The notes under the pieces were generated by a model. The model was given only the letters and a program-made list of their open reading frames with translations. It did no database searches and was not told where the DNA came from. This document shows, one piece after another, positions 26,001 through 33,939 of a stretch of 64,000 nt of DNA. Source of the stretch: Bactericera cockerelli (Eukaryota; Arthropoda; Insecta; Hemiptera; Triozidae). Position 1 is the stretch's first letter; each line of letters starts with the position of its first letter. Position numbers and translations under genes: made by a program. The stretch is from the NCBI GenBank assembly GCA_024516035.1, contig CM044955.1:13864079-13928078 (forward strand). The letters are read 5' to 3'.

Positions 26001-26259
26001 GGACCGCGCCCCAATGGAGTGTCCCGAGAGTGAAGTGTTCTGTGACCTGCGCCACCCCTCGCTGCTGCTAGAGCGGGTAGCCATGGAGGACTGCAACTAC
26101 TGGGTGGACGTGGCGGCTCTGCTGGTCATCATGATGCTCTTCAAGGTGGTGACTTTCTTCAACCTCAAGAGGCGGCTGACGCCCAGCACCTCACGAGGGG
26201 CCCTGGGCTACGTCGGGAGACTCATCAAGGCGCACTTCAGTCTGACAAAGGGCTATTAG
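12943..26259 (+). CDS. ABCG-family half-transporter, 5' exon(s) not found
   Basis: Eleven exons with GT-AG borders and consistent phases: 12943-13060, 16227-16416, 17750-17895, 19204-19442, 20534-20650, 21186-21319, 21679-21847, 22528-22628, 24254-24409, 25082-25220, 25979-26259 (stop TAG). Together they encode about 595 residues. The order is the ABCG one, ATPase first: Walker [10 protein letters not shown] (exon 1), signature [12 protein letters not shown] and Walker [13 protein letters not shown] (exon 3), H-loop CSIHTPS (exon 4). Six hydrophobic segments follow, beginning at [11 protein letters not shown] and ending at [16 protein letters not shown]. The Cys-bearing loop before the last segment and its general form resemble ABCG1/ABCG4-type sterol/lipid transporters; the substrate is inference. 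The protein should dimerise in a membrane. Exon 1 begins in phase 1 inside the fold, so at least one upstream exon is missing. No frameshift or stop was seen. Several exon edges are tandemly duplicated. Confidence 0.93.
13056..13103 (+). repeat. Tandem duplication of the first ABCG donor site
   Basis: GGGTACAA|GTAAGTCACGGGG at the exon end is followed by GGGTTCAA|GTAAGTCGCGGGG, a 23-24 bp head-to-tail copy. It carries a second complete GTAAGT donor at 13084. Confidence 0.8.
13525..14134. mobile_element. TA-flanked foldback element (mariner-type MITE)
   Basis: The ends are CAGGGTCCGCCAAAAAAAAG and its reverse complement, each flanked by TA. The inverted homology extends inward over much of the element (the two arms share, for example, CTATTTGTAATGTATT and its complement). 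The left arm carries an extra AT-rich insertion at about 13640-13775. No transposase remains. TA duplication and end sequence suit a Tc1/mariner-type non-autonomous element. Confidence 0.85.
14522..14648 (-). repeat. SINE family E copy
   Basis: On the minus strand the tRNA-like head includes GTGGCCAAGTTGGTAGAACA and GGCCTGGGTTC. It is followed by the family tail with CTCTGTACTTGAATG and ATACCTCGTGAGAAAAA. Confidence 0.65.
14683..14836 (-). repeat. SINE family D fragment
   Basis: On the minus strand: a tRNA-like head with GAGTTCGATCC, then CTTCTTGAAGAAAATTATG and the CAGGTTAATGTTTG core. It is diverged from the fuller copy at 23712. Confidence 0.65.
14962..15175 (+). repeat. SINE family B copy, well preserved
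   Basis: A-box region TAGCTCAGTGGTAAAGG and B box GGTTCGAAACCC give a clear tRNA-like head. The tail is GGGATTTTTACC...AATCGGGCAGTATAAATAAG and ends in ATT repeats. Confidence 0.9.
15218..15484. mobile_element. hAT-type MITE, copy 1 (8-bp duplication)
   Basis: It begins CAGGCGTGGCCGG and ends CGGCCGCGCCTG. ATGGTCAC is duplicated at 15210-15217 and 15485-15492. An 8-bp duplication with CAG...CTG ends is the hAT signature. There is no coding capacity. The second copy is at 60174. Confidence 0.92.
15580..15785 (+). repeat. SINE family B copy
   Basis: Near-identical to the copy at 14962, with one base lost in the CCCGG start and a slightly shorter tail. It is part of the segment triplication. 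Confidence 0.9.
16045..16207 (+). repeat. SINE family C copy
   Basis: Head ACCGACCTCAATAGCTTGG, B box GGTTCAAGTCCC, tail GATATCACGAAAGTGATTAA and a T-rich end. It stops about 20 bp before the exon 2 acceptor of the ABCG gene. Confidence 0.9.
16404..17512 (+). repeat. Array of duplicated exon end plus 5' splice site (ABCG exon 2)
   Basis: The exon ends ...CAGAAACTGCAGACT|GTGAGTATGAGAG. That junction, preceded by GCCAGACCAAGGAG, recurs about 13 more times in the following intron. Copies lie near 16466, 16600, 16690, 16770, 17062, 17127, 17162, 17225, 17273, 17327, 17383, 17434 and 17482, separated by GA runs. Most keep a full GTGAGTATG donor; the last two have GTGATTATG. Proximal copies say ACCAAGGAGCAG as the exon does, distal ones ACTAAGGCCCAG, so the array grew in at least two phases. 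AT-rich sequence (16851-17020) splits it. Confidence 0.93.
17555..17700 (+). repeat. Interspersed repeat, empty-site relative of 28905-29975
   Basis: ATGGTTGATCGCACATAGAA...GGAGACCATCATTCCACCCC matches the sequence either side of the Mutator-like element at 29001. This copy is not interrupted. Confidence 0.75.
17911..18259. mobile_element. piggyBac-type MITE with internal hairpins
   Basis: TTAA flanks both ends (17907-17910, 18260-18263). The termini are CACTTTCAGCGCC and GGCGGTGAAAGTG. Inside, GTGATACTT...AAGTATCAC inverted motifs recur about five times. It lies 15 bp downstream of an ABCG donor site. It has no coding capacity. Confidence 0.88.
18921..19068 (-). repeat. SINE family A copy, internally shortened
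   Basis: The tail (GGTGGTTACCTTCCACTAAA on the minus strand) is intact. The head has lost its B-box region. Confidence 0.75.
19454..19662 (-). repeat. SINE family B copy
   Basis: On the minus strand: GTCCCGGTAGCTCAGTGG, GGTTCGAAACCCAGCCGGG, then the full tail to an ATT run. It begins 11 bp after an ABCG exon donor. Confidence 0.9.
19790..20075 (+). repeat. SINE family E copy
   Basis: GGTTCGATCTCCAGC, then CTGCACTTGGATGTTCGCGG, ATACCTCGTGAGGAAAAATG, and the tail with CACAAAGAAACACATTTG. The 5' part of the head is missing. Confidence 0.75.
20304..20496 (-). repeat. SINE family B copy
   Basis: Complete on the minus strand, from GTCCCGGTAGCTCAGTGG to the ATATTAATATT end. It stops about 35 bp upstream of the ABCG acceptor at 20533. 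Confidence 0.9.
20781..20976 (+). repeat. SINE family D copy
   Basis: It contains GAGTTCGATAGCCCC, GAAAATTCTGTTCCCTCCG, CAGGCTGGGTGAGGTTAATG and GGACGTTAAATTAAATAG. Part of the same family (CCCAGGCTGGGTGAGG) also lies at 20680-20715. Confidence 0.8.
21317..21425 (+). repeat. 31-bp tandem repeat of a 5' splice site (ABCG exon 6)
   Basis: The exon ends ...GATATC|GTAAGTTCGAAC. The 31-bp block from ATCGTAAG recurs exactly every 31 bp at 21348, 21379 and 21410, with cores GTAAAT, GTTAGT and GTAAGT. The fourth core is again a good donor. Confidence 0.9.
22137..22230 (+). repeat. Partial copy of ABCG exon 7 end plus donor
   Basis: TTCATGTACATCCCCATGTT...CTCTATT|GTAAGTACAAC repeats the last 37 bp of exon 7 (ending 21847) and its donor. 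It has no acceptor of its own nearby. Confidence 0.9.
22665..22869 (-). repeat. SINE family A copy, diverged
   Basis: On the minus strand: GTGCACTGGTATTCAAGTGG and GGTTCGAATTCC. The distal tail is degraded. Confidence 0.75.
23130..23290. mobile_element. Relative of the MITE at 28655
   Basis: TAATCCTGTTTCATAATGTGG and GTGCGCTGTGATTGGTTG match the other element's end and interior (in reverse). The left terminus is unclear, so only a fragment is called. Confidence 0.55.
23390..23547 (+). repeat. SINE family B copy with internal deletion
   Basis: TGTCCCGGTAGCTCAGTGG runs directly into TTCGAAACCCGGCCGGGAC. The middle of the tRNA-like head is lost. The tail is intact. Confidence 0.85.
23597..24253 (+). 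repeat. Two decoy copies of the ABCG exon 9 acceptor side
   Basis: TTCCTCCTGGGTTTGATCTA, the true exon start at 24254, also occurs at 23597 and 24117, each after an AG. Each copy runs into TCCTCAAGTT, which is exon sequence from further in, then into TATACTGTATATTAATACTA. So about 140 bp was duplicated with an internal deletion. The first copy reads into an in-frame TGA; the second is 137 bp from the true start and therefore out of frame. A family D SINE splits the first copy. Confidence 0.92.
23712..24064 (-). repeat. SINE family D copy, full length
   Basis: The minus-strand head is GCCTCCGTGGCGTAACGG with B box GAGTTCGATTCCC. The body has CAGAAAATTCTGTTCCC and AACGTCC, ending CACGGACACGGAATTATTATT. 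AATACTACTGT is repeated on both sides, which marks the insertion. Confidence 0.9.
24803..24959 (-). repeat. SINE family C copy
   Basis: On the minus strand: CCGACCTCAGTAGCTCGATA, GGTTCGAGTCC, and the GTGATATCACGATTGTGGTT tail. Confidence 0.85.
25808..25915 (+). repeat. Second stray copy of ABCG exon 7 end plus donor
   Basis: The same exon end and GTAAGTATG donor as at 22137 recur here, followed by TTTGCACTCGAAAGCATGTG as in that copy. It lies 4 kb downstream of the source exon and just before the last exon. Confidence 0.88.
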
Positions 26260-26725
26260 GACTCATCAAGGCGCACTTCAGTCTGACCAAGGGCTATTAC
26301 GACTCATCAAGGCGCACTTCAGTCTGACCAAGGGCTATTAGGACCAAGCATTGGACTCATCAAGGCGCACTTTAGTCTGACCAAGGGCTATTAGGACTCA
26401 TCAAGGCGCACTTCAGTCTGACCAAGGGCTATTAGGACCAAGCATTGAGGATATTAGGACCAAGCATTGAGGCTATTAGGACCAAGCATTGAGGCTATTA
26501 GGACCAAGCATTGAGGCTATTAGGACCAAGCATTGAGGCTATTAGGACCAAGCATTGAGGCTATTAGGACCAAGCATTGAGGCTATTAGGACCAAGCATT
26601 GAGGCTATTAGGGCCAAGCATTGAGGCTATTAGGGCCAAGCATTGAGGCTATTAGGGCCAAGCATTGTACTCATCAAGGCGCACTTCAGTCTGACCAAGG
26701 GCTATTAGGACCAAGCATTGGTATT
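26217..26725 (+). repeat. Tandem copies of the ABCG coding end and stop codon
   Basis: The coding end GACTCATCAAGGCGCACTTC...GGCTATTAG is repeated in the 3' flank near 26260, 26302, 26354, 26395 and 26669. A shorter 22-bp unit, GAGGCTATTAGGACCAAGC plus ATT, fills 26443-26668 with about ten copies. Each unit keeps the CTATTAG that contains the stop. Confidence 0.93.
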
Positions 26726-26825
26726 CGATGTGACTCTGTAATAAAAACAATCCATCTCATGGATCCGTGGATCGGATCACATCCAATGCTTGGATTTTTG
26801 CTTCTTTATTTTAGTATGTGACCAT

Positions 26826-26907
26826 GACCACGTGTTAGTAAAACTCTAAAGTGGTAGGAAATGCTTTGAGCGTTAACCTCGCCTGGTGGTTACCCTCTAA
26901 GAGTATA
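26826..26907 (+). repeat. SINE family A tail fragment
   Basis: Only the 3' part remains: AATGCTTTGAGCGTTAACCT, CGCCTGGTGGTTACC. Confidence 0.7.
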
Positions 26908-27689
26908 ATTTATAATTACAGTCGTGATTGCGAGTATAAAATGTCGTTCACTCCAAGAAGTTTAACATAGCAACTTATTTATATAGATCTAAAGTGAGCC
27001 ACTACTTCACTCAGCCACAGTGACTATTAAGTGGCGGCATTAGAAAAAACCAATGAGGTATTTGGGTTTTGTCATAAGGAGTCAAGTATTACTGTACTAC
27101 CCACTGAATTTGTGACATAATATAAATGAATAACGTAGATACATAAGTATTTTATGATCCACCATTAACCATAGCCTCGGATGTGTTATTGCCCCAGAAT
27201 TGAGTGCCACATTATTTAAACAATAACCAGATTGTATAATGATTCAGCTTTAGTGTAAATATATAAAGAAATGCGAGAAAAAATTACACTGATTCGATGT
27301 TTCGAGATCTAGATTTGAGGAAGAAAATAATTAGCTTTTAAAAAGCTATGCATGAAAATAATTAGATATTTAATTTGTCTGAAAGACATACTGTATCTCC
27401 ATTTACGTAAATTCTAGCTTTAATTTATCAAATACATGAACATTGAACACTAAGAAAATTGTAAATAATTTGTATAAACATGTGTTATGATTAAGTATAA
27501 AAATATATAGTACTTATTGTTAATAGGAAATTATACCAAGTGTAGTTATTTTCTAATTTATAGTGTCTTAAGTGACTTTACTAGTATGTTTTTATAATAA
27601 AAATCTAAACGAGTCTTTAAAAAACGAGAGTTCATCAAATCTTAACACATCATAATAATTGTAAGAACTTGTGTTCCTATTATATCTCA
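26908..27689. other. AT-rich spacer between ABCG and CPPED1 ends
   Basis: No gene or repeat terminus is seen. The two genes converge here, so 3' UTR of the ABCG transcript is likely at the left edge. Several AATAAA-like strings occur but none stands out. Confidence 0.5.
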
Positions 27690-28251
27690 TTCAAGGTATA
27701 GTACTCAGTGATATCATCTAGCACCACACTGCATCATATCTCATAGTACTCATCAGTGATATCATCTAGCACCACCCTGCATCATATCTCATAGTACTCA
27801 TCAGTGATACCATCTAGCACCACCCTGTATCATATCTCATAGTACTCTTCAGTAATATCATCTAGCACCACCCTGTATCATATCTCATAGTACTCATCAG
27901 TGATATCATCTAGCACCACCCTGCATCATATCTCATAGTACTCATCAGTGATATCATCTAGCACCACCCTGTATCATATCTCATAGTACTCATCAGTAAT
28001 ATCATCTAGCACCACCCTGCATCATAGCTCATAGTACTCATCAGTGATATCATCTAGCACCACCCTGTATCATATCTCATAGTACTCATCAGTGATATCA
28101 TCTAGCACCACCCTGTATCATATCTCATTGTACTCATCAGTGATATCATCTAGCACCACCCTGTATCATATCTCATAGTACTCATCAGTGATATCATCTA
28201 GCACCACCCTGTATCATATCTCATAGTACTCATCAGTGATATCATCTCGCA
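27690..28251. repeat. 48-bp tandem array derived from the CPPED1 coding end
   Basis: About 11-12 units, phased at exactly 48 bp (for example 27731 and 27779), containing CTCATAGTACTCATCAGTGA and CACCACCCTG. Each lacks 9 bp found in the adjoining 57-bp units, so this block appears to be a deletion derivative that then spread. Confidence 0.92.
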
Positions 28252-28498
28252 TGACATGGACCACCCTGTATCATATCTCATAGTACTCATCAGTGATATC
28301 ATCTCGCGTGACATGGACCACCCTGTATCATATCTCATAGTACTCATCAGTGATATCATCTCGCGTGACATGGACCACCCTGTATCATATCTCATAGTAC
28401 TCATCAGTGATATCATCTCGCGTGACATGGACCACCCTGTATCATATCTCATAGTACTCATCAGTGATATCATCTCGCGTGACATGGACCACCCTGTA
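28252..28498. repeat. 57-bp tandem array overlapping the CPPED1 stop
   Basis: Four to five units at exactly 57 bp (28261 to 28318 and on). The gene-proximal unit is the coding end itself. On the minus strand each unit re-encodes [13 protein letters not shown] and its TGA. Because 57 is a multiple of three, another minus frame stays open as a 19-residue repeat; I do not regard that as a protein. Confidence 0.92.
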
Positions 28499-31400
28499 GC
28501 CCGACTTGTCCTGACCTATCTGCTGTCCTATAGCAGAGGTGACCACTAGCCGCATATCCTTGTACTGGACCTGGACATTCCTGTGGAGATGGCCGCAGTA
28601 GATGTGTCTCACCCCTGAGAATGGAAACAAATACGGAGAGATGAAATACGCATAGGTCTGAATTATGAAACAGGATTGAATTTTATCTAAGTGGACAAAA
28701 TTCCTTAACACGCCCTCTAGTGGGGATTTCAACCAATCACAGCGCAGTTAGTCAGCTCATAGTGTCCTCTGAGATTAAATCTAATCCTGTTTCATAATTC
28801 AGCCCATAGTTTCGCTAGAGCACTATAATCAGAGAACAGACTAGACAACCCTGACGAGCAGGGCTAGCTTGCAGTTCCCCAAGGGTTTAACTGATGCTTA
28901 TAAAGAAAAAGTTCTCACGATAGTTGATCGCGCATAAAAATATGTGCTTCAGAACGAGCCAACTTTTCAACTAAAGTTGGATAGAGACCATCATTCCCCC
29001 GGATCCGACACAAGGGCCGAATGGTGCAATAGTTTTTGCGGGATCTATTGGGCTGCGCTCAAGTGGTAATAAAGTCAACTAAAGATAAAATAATTGTTTT
29101 GTTTCTTTTTTCTTTAACTGAAAACTGAAAAGAACTGAATTCTGAAATCACTGATCATCTTTGTGAAATTTATTTGCTTTCCTCAACTTTCCTGGGTTTT
29201 TGAGTTTTATCCTTATATCAGAGAACCATCGACATGTATACCAACAGAAGTAAAAAAAAAACAATTTTTTTTCATCATAAATTTTTACATCGTATTTTTT
29301 ACGTATTTTGTCCGTTTTATTCTTTCACATATAAAAGACGAATGATTATTGTCAATTGGAATTTGATGCGTAAGTCATTTTTGGTAAGAGGATTTTTTTG
29401 TTAAGAAGAATTTTGTAGTTATATAGGGCTAGGTATAGTTAACGAGGTGAAATTGCACGATAGATCACTGACTTCAGTTTGTTGGGTAGGATGGTTGGGT
29501 GAGGGGCTTAGGTTAGGTTGAAATTAGTGCAGGGTTAGACCGGGTCGCTGCGCGACCCGGCCTAACCACCTGCACTAATTTCAACCTAACCTAAGCCCCT
29601 CACCCAAGCTATCCTAGCCGGCTAACGAAACACAACATTTAGACTGACAACCGTTTGTTGGGTAGGATGGTTGGGTGAGGGGCTTAGGTTAGGTTGAAAT
29701 TAGTGCAGGTGGTTAGGCCGTCTAACCCTGCATAATAGTTTATCACAAAAGCGAAAATAAATAATAAAAAAAACGTCCTGGGTAGGGATCGAACCCGCGG
29801 ACGTCTAAGCATCATGACGCATGGAGGCCATGGATCATTCCTGAAAACTACGCCAGCGCTGCAGTGGAACTTTTATGCAACATAATTATCACAGATCCCG
29901 CAAAAACTATTGCACCATTCGGCCCTTGTGTCGGATCCTCATTCCCCCCAGCTCTAGACAATGTAGCTACAACATGCGTTGGGTAAAGTTTAATAATATC
30001 AATAATTTATGAACTGCCCAATTTCAGCAAAACAAGTCATCCATAAGCGAGTAATCGTCGAAAAGCCAAAAATCGACGAAATGAAATACTAAATTCAGGC
30101 AATACTGAAGTTTAGCAATTTAGAGCATAGAACAGATTTGGATTGAAACTTGGTAAATTTATCTAAAACATGGCGGTATCTAAAACATAGGATATAACGC
30201 CTATAGTTTAGGTCGGCCCTTCTGATCAAAAAATAAAAAAGGAAACCATCGGGGGCGGACAATAATGAACTGAGTTCCAGAATGACCTTGAAATGGAACA
30301 ACCTTGTACTAAAATGGCCTTGAAATGGAACGACCTTGAAATTGAACATCCTTTACCTATAATGCCGTTGAGATTGAACAACCTTGAACTAGAATGACCT
30401 TTAAATAAAACGACCTTTTATAACTCTAACTCCTCACCTGCGCTGTAGAGTTTCTCCAACACACGCTCTCTCTCCCCCTCTCAATGTTAAAATATCCCTC
30501 CTCCTCCCCCACCTCCTCCACAAACCAGGGGATGTGCTGGAACACCACAATCCTCGCCCCTCCCCTCTCCTGGGCGAGCACCTGTCCAGCCACTGGTCCT
30601 GGGTGTGATAGAGCTCGGGTATGTGGGTGTGATCCTTGTAGTACTGAGAGTTGAGTACGAGGAACAGCACACCCCCACAGTGGAACGAGAAGTAATCGGA
30701 GCCGTAGCTGTCCCGATACCTGCAAGGATATACCTAGTAAGTTAGGTGAGTATTGGGTGTGAACTTTGTAGAACTGACAGTTGAGTTCAAAAACTGGTGT
30801 GAACATCTGTTTCTATTACATACCTATTAGGTATATCTTATAGGTATGTATTTTTTTACTTTCCTCATTTTATAGAAAGAAGAACAGTTTTTTTCAGAGA
30901 GGAGGTAACTTTTATAACCAATTCAAAGCGAAGTGTGGGGCTTATGAGCGGAAATCTGTGTCCAATACTCAGTAATATCCTCCTCTGCCTCTCCTAAAAC
31001 TAATGTACCCCGAATATTGTCGAAGTAAAATACAGAAAGTTATCATATTTGTGTCATTCACTTTGGTGATATTGCAACTACTCAAACTAGCTTTACTAAA
31101 TCTACTCTGAAACCGAGACTTGAACCACCGATCTCCAGGTTACAAGTCCGCTGCCTTATCAATGAATCTATACTGAGCTCGGTCAAATAATAATAATATC
31201 GCCTTGTCTGTACTGCCCGATTAGGACTATTAAAAACCCATTAATCCAGCAGTAAGCCCAAGACATATTATTATGTGGTCAAAATCCCAAATGGGAGTAT
31301 AACTTGTCATGTCCCGGCTGGGTTTCGAACCCACGACCTCTAGAATCTCTGGATTCACAGAGTGCCGTTTTTACCACTGAGCTACCGGGACAGAAATACA

Positions 31401-33939
31401 GCACAGAAAAGAACATTAGGAAACTTTGGATCATGATGATACCATAGCGTGTAGAATTAAGAAGTGTGGAAACCACCCCCGCCGGCCTGCATCGTGGTGT
31501 CCTCAGCGCTAGTATCGCAAAGTAGTCTCCTCTATTCGTCCCTCACCCGTATCAAATGTAAACATAAATATATCAAAATGTAAACATAAACATATATTAT
31601 ATAGACCACGAGAAATATTCTACTCCTTTGCGATGGTGTCGCGCTATGTGGCGTTTCCTAGCAACTGGGGTTCGTTTCCACACTTCTTAAATCTACACAC
31701 TATCTATGATGATACTTTGCGGCTTATTAGTACAGAAGAGTGTGTGTGCATGCAGCAGCTTTTGAAAAGGAAAGATACGTATGAACCTACAATTGGACGG
31801 ACTCCTTGGTCGGTGCGTTTCCCACATCGTGATTTCCACAGACGCAAATCAGCTTTATTCCCGGTCCAACTGGGAAAATATTCTCTTGAAATCGGAGATC
31901 TGTCGATTTTTGACGTCAATGTCCGCCTCTGAAAGATTTCAAAGATGAAAATATTAAAAGAGATCTCGGTTCATTGCGCGTCGAAAGTTTGACGCTTTTC
32001 CTTGTACCCTTGTGATTTAAATAATGTTAAAAAGTTTTTTTTTAAACTCCAATTGGAAGGCAAACCACCCGAAGAAAACTGTAGATTACTGAGGTACAGG
32101 ATAAGGATGAGCTGGATGAGTTTCAGAATTTTGTTATAAAAATCCGCCGGCGTTGTTCACCAAATTTCTCGGATCACTGAAGATAAGTAAACTCTAGCGA
32201 GGTCAGGAATTTGTGGGTGACCAACCCGGGTTTTGGCTATGGTTTTAATGTGGCAGATGGTTTGTGTGATTCCACCGAATCACACAAACCATGTGGGTAA
32301 AACTCCCGTCTTTTTAACATCCAGGTCATTCAAAACGGCAGTGTGAAACTGGATGTTAATAATAACACTTGGGTAGAACCCGTAAATTTGTATATAAAAA
32401 ACACTCTTTAGTCGAAGGTAACCACCAGGCGAGGGTAATGTTCAAAACATTTTCTACCACCTAACCCTCAGAATCTTATTATTATGTGGTCACAAACTCA
32501 AATTAATGAGGAAAAATTCATGCACTAGGTGGGACTGGAACCAACGGATCCCAACGCTACCTGGATTACCAGACTAGCGCGTTAACCAGTTGACTACCAG
32601 TGCACAGCATGTTAACTACATTAAGCAACAAAAAAAGAAGATTCCTCTAAATCTCTGTTCCGATTTTCAAGTTGATAATTCTCTATGAGTGAAGTAGGTA
32701 TAGTCACCGTGGCCGAGTGGAGTAGCGCGCTGACTTGCACGAAGGGTAACCTGGGTTCAATCCCCAGCAGCGCAGAATTTGCTCTGTACGTGGATGTCTG
32801 CGGTCATACATACCTCGTGAAGAAAAATAAGTTGGTAATAATTAGGATAGAAACCACTGGCGGTATTTTAAAAAGGAATTAAAGATATTGCAATATGATG
32901 AAATTTGGATTTTCATAGTCCTGAGTTACCCACTTCAGTTGTGACATAATAACACAATGGAACTACAGTAACGCGCTAGTCTGGTGATCCAAGTAGCGTA
33001 GGGATCCATTGGTTTGAATCCCACTCAGTGCAAGAATTTTCTCTCATTCATTTGAGTTTGTGACCACATAATAATAAGACTCTGAGGATGAGGTGGTAGA
33101 AAATGCTTTGAGCATTAACTTCGCCTGGTTACCTTCCACTAAAGAGTGTTATTATTATTATTATATATCACTCTGGCTTTGTCTTTTATAAGTTTTAGAA
33201 TAAGTGTAAAGAAGTCGATTCAACGTACCTGGAAATTTGTCCGTCAGATCCCCACACACAACAAAGAACCTTGGGCGAGGTGACATGCCATTTAGAGTAG
33301 AAACCAGTTTGGTGGAGAGCTTTATCTCCTCTTCCCAGGTGGCCGGCTGATCAGGTCGAAGAAATACTGATATCAAACCAAACTGGGAATCAGCACCCAC
33401 TACAAAACTGAAGTCTCCCTTCCAGTCTTTCTCTTTTATCTAAGGAGAAACAGAAATGATGTTTCAGTTGTGTCTATGGTGAAAAGAAGATATAGATAAT
33501 GGCACGTTGAATAAACCAGTTCTTGAGATTCGCCTCAGTTAAGTTACATCCAGCTAGTTTTGGACTTAATGGGTGACTGCTCAAATTTCAAACCTCGTAA
33601 TGCAGACCCTGTCAAAGCTAACCGAGGTTTTGTGAATACGGTGGTTTCTGATTTTTCAGGAATTACAGCGTCAACCCAATGTCTTCAAAGATTTTAATTT
33701 CATTTTTTTTTTCAATTACCTAGGTAGATAGTATTTGCACTTCAACAAATCACTTGAACTTAAATGTGAGTAACTGTGTGGTTTGTCCATCAATAGCTAG
33801 TACCACTTGAACTTCCACAACCTATCTACTTAGATGCAATTATGTTCCAAAACAAATATGTAATATGATTTGGATTAATTACCTGAATCAAAAGCCAGGG
33901 TCTCTGTGCCTTTAGTATAAATTGCCCATTCAAAATCAT
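28442..33939 (-). CDS. CPPED1: CPPED1-type calcineurin-like metallophosphatase, three frameshifts
   Basis: Five exons on the minus strand: 33883-33939 (ATG), 33229-33439, 31791-31928, 30438-30719, 28442-28614 (TGA). Allowing for the breaks it predicts about 287 residues, against 314 for the human protein as I recall it. The metal motifs appear in family order: [26 protein letters not shown] and CGHLHRN. The family is a cytosolic Ser/Thr phosphatase. Single-base losses break exon 3 (near the C run at 31860) and exon 4 twice (near 30582 and the C run at 30475). Splice sites and motifs are otherwise intact and phases agree once the breaks are allowed for. It may be a young pseudogene or carry assembly errors. 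The ATG at 33939 follows a possible acceptor, so an upstream 5' exon is possible. Confidence 0.88.
28655..28805. mobile_element. Short MITE, Harbinger-like at best
   Basis: GGTCTGAATTATGAAACAGG at the left faces its near-perfect complement ending CATAATTCAGCCC. ATA flanks both sides. A 3-bp duplication would fit PIF/Harbinger, but that assignment is weak. It lies in CPPED1 intron 4. Confidence 0.7.
29001..29938. mobile_element. Mutator-like non-autonomous element (10-bp duplication)
   Basis: The 46-bp inverted termini (29001-29046, 29893-29938) begin GGATCCGACACAAGGGCCGA and match almost perfectly. TCATTCCCCC is duplicated at 28991-29000 and 29939-29948. The flanks together match the uninterrupted repeat at 17555-17700. 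Inside are a foldback (29455-29740) and a SINE-like head near 29776-29865 on the minus strand. Long termini with a 9-11 bp duplication suit Mutator-like elements. No transposase is present. Confidence 0.88.
29455..29740. repeat. Three-armed foldback sequence
   Basis: GGGCTTAGGTTAGGTTGAAA occurs at about 29497, inverted at about 29580, and again directly at about 29677. Between the first two arms sits the palindrome CCGGGTCGCTGCGCGACCCGG, here given as positions 29538-29561. A strong hairpin is expected. Confidence 0.85.
30240..30425. repeat. Degenerate tandem repeat beside CPPED1 exon 4
   Basis: Blocks such as TGACCTTGAAATGGAACAAC recur loosely every 20-40 bp up to the exon 4 donor. I could not derive them from the exon, so this is kept apart from the exon-edge arrays. 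Confidence 0.6.
31031..31184 (-). repeat. SINE family C copy
   Basis: On the minus strand: CCGAGCTCAGTATAGATTC, GGTTCAAGTCTCGG, and the tail ending in ATGATAACTTTC. Confidence 0.85.
31186..31393 (-). repeat. SINE family B copy
   Basis: Directly abuts the family C copy. GTCCCGGTAGCTCAGTGG to AGGCGATATTATTATT is complete on the minus strand. Confidence 0.88.
32250..32292. repeat. Perfect 16-bp hairpin
   Basis: ATGGTTTGTGTGATTC and its exact complement are separated by CACC. It lies in CPPED1 intron 2. Nothing else suggests a gene, so a foldback relic is as likely as a functional RNA. Confidence 0.7.
32405..32606 (-). repeat. SINE family A copy
   Basis: On the minus strand: GTGCACTGGTAGTCAACTGG, GGTTCCAGTCCC, tail GGTGGTTACCTTCGACTAAA. 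Confidence 0.85.
32700..32955 (+). repeat. SINE family E copy, head intact
   Basis: Head CACCGTGGCCGAGTGGAGTA with B box GGGTTCAATCCCC. The tail has GGATGTCTGCGGTCATACA, CCTCGTGAAGAAAAAT and ends near GTGACATAATAACACAA. Confidence 0.82.
32960..33166 (+). repeat. SINE family A copy, 5' truncated
   Basis: It starts inside the head (ACGCGCTAGTCTGGTGATCC), keeps GGTTTGAATCCC, and has a full tail to the ATT run. Confidence 0.82.

Noticed and set aside
27690..28498. CRISPR-like array
   Set aside because: Units are contiguous with no unique spacers, and the genome is eukaryotic.
28198..28549. Repeat proteins of 19-residue units on both strands
   Set aside because: Openness follows from the 57-bp unit being a multiple of three; the true reading is the CPPED1 end and stop.
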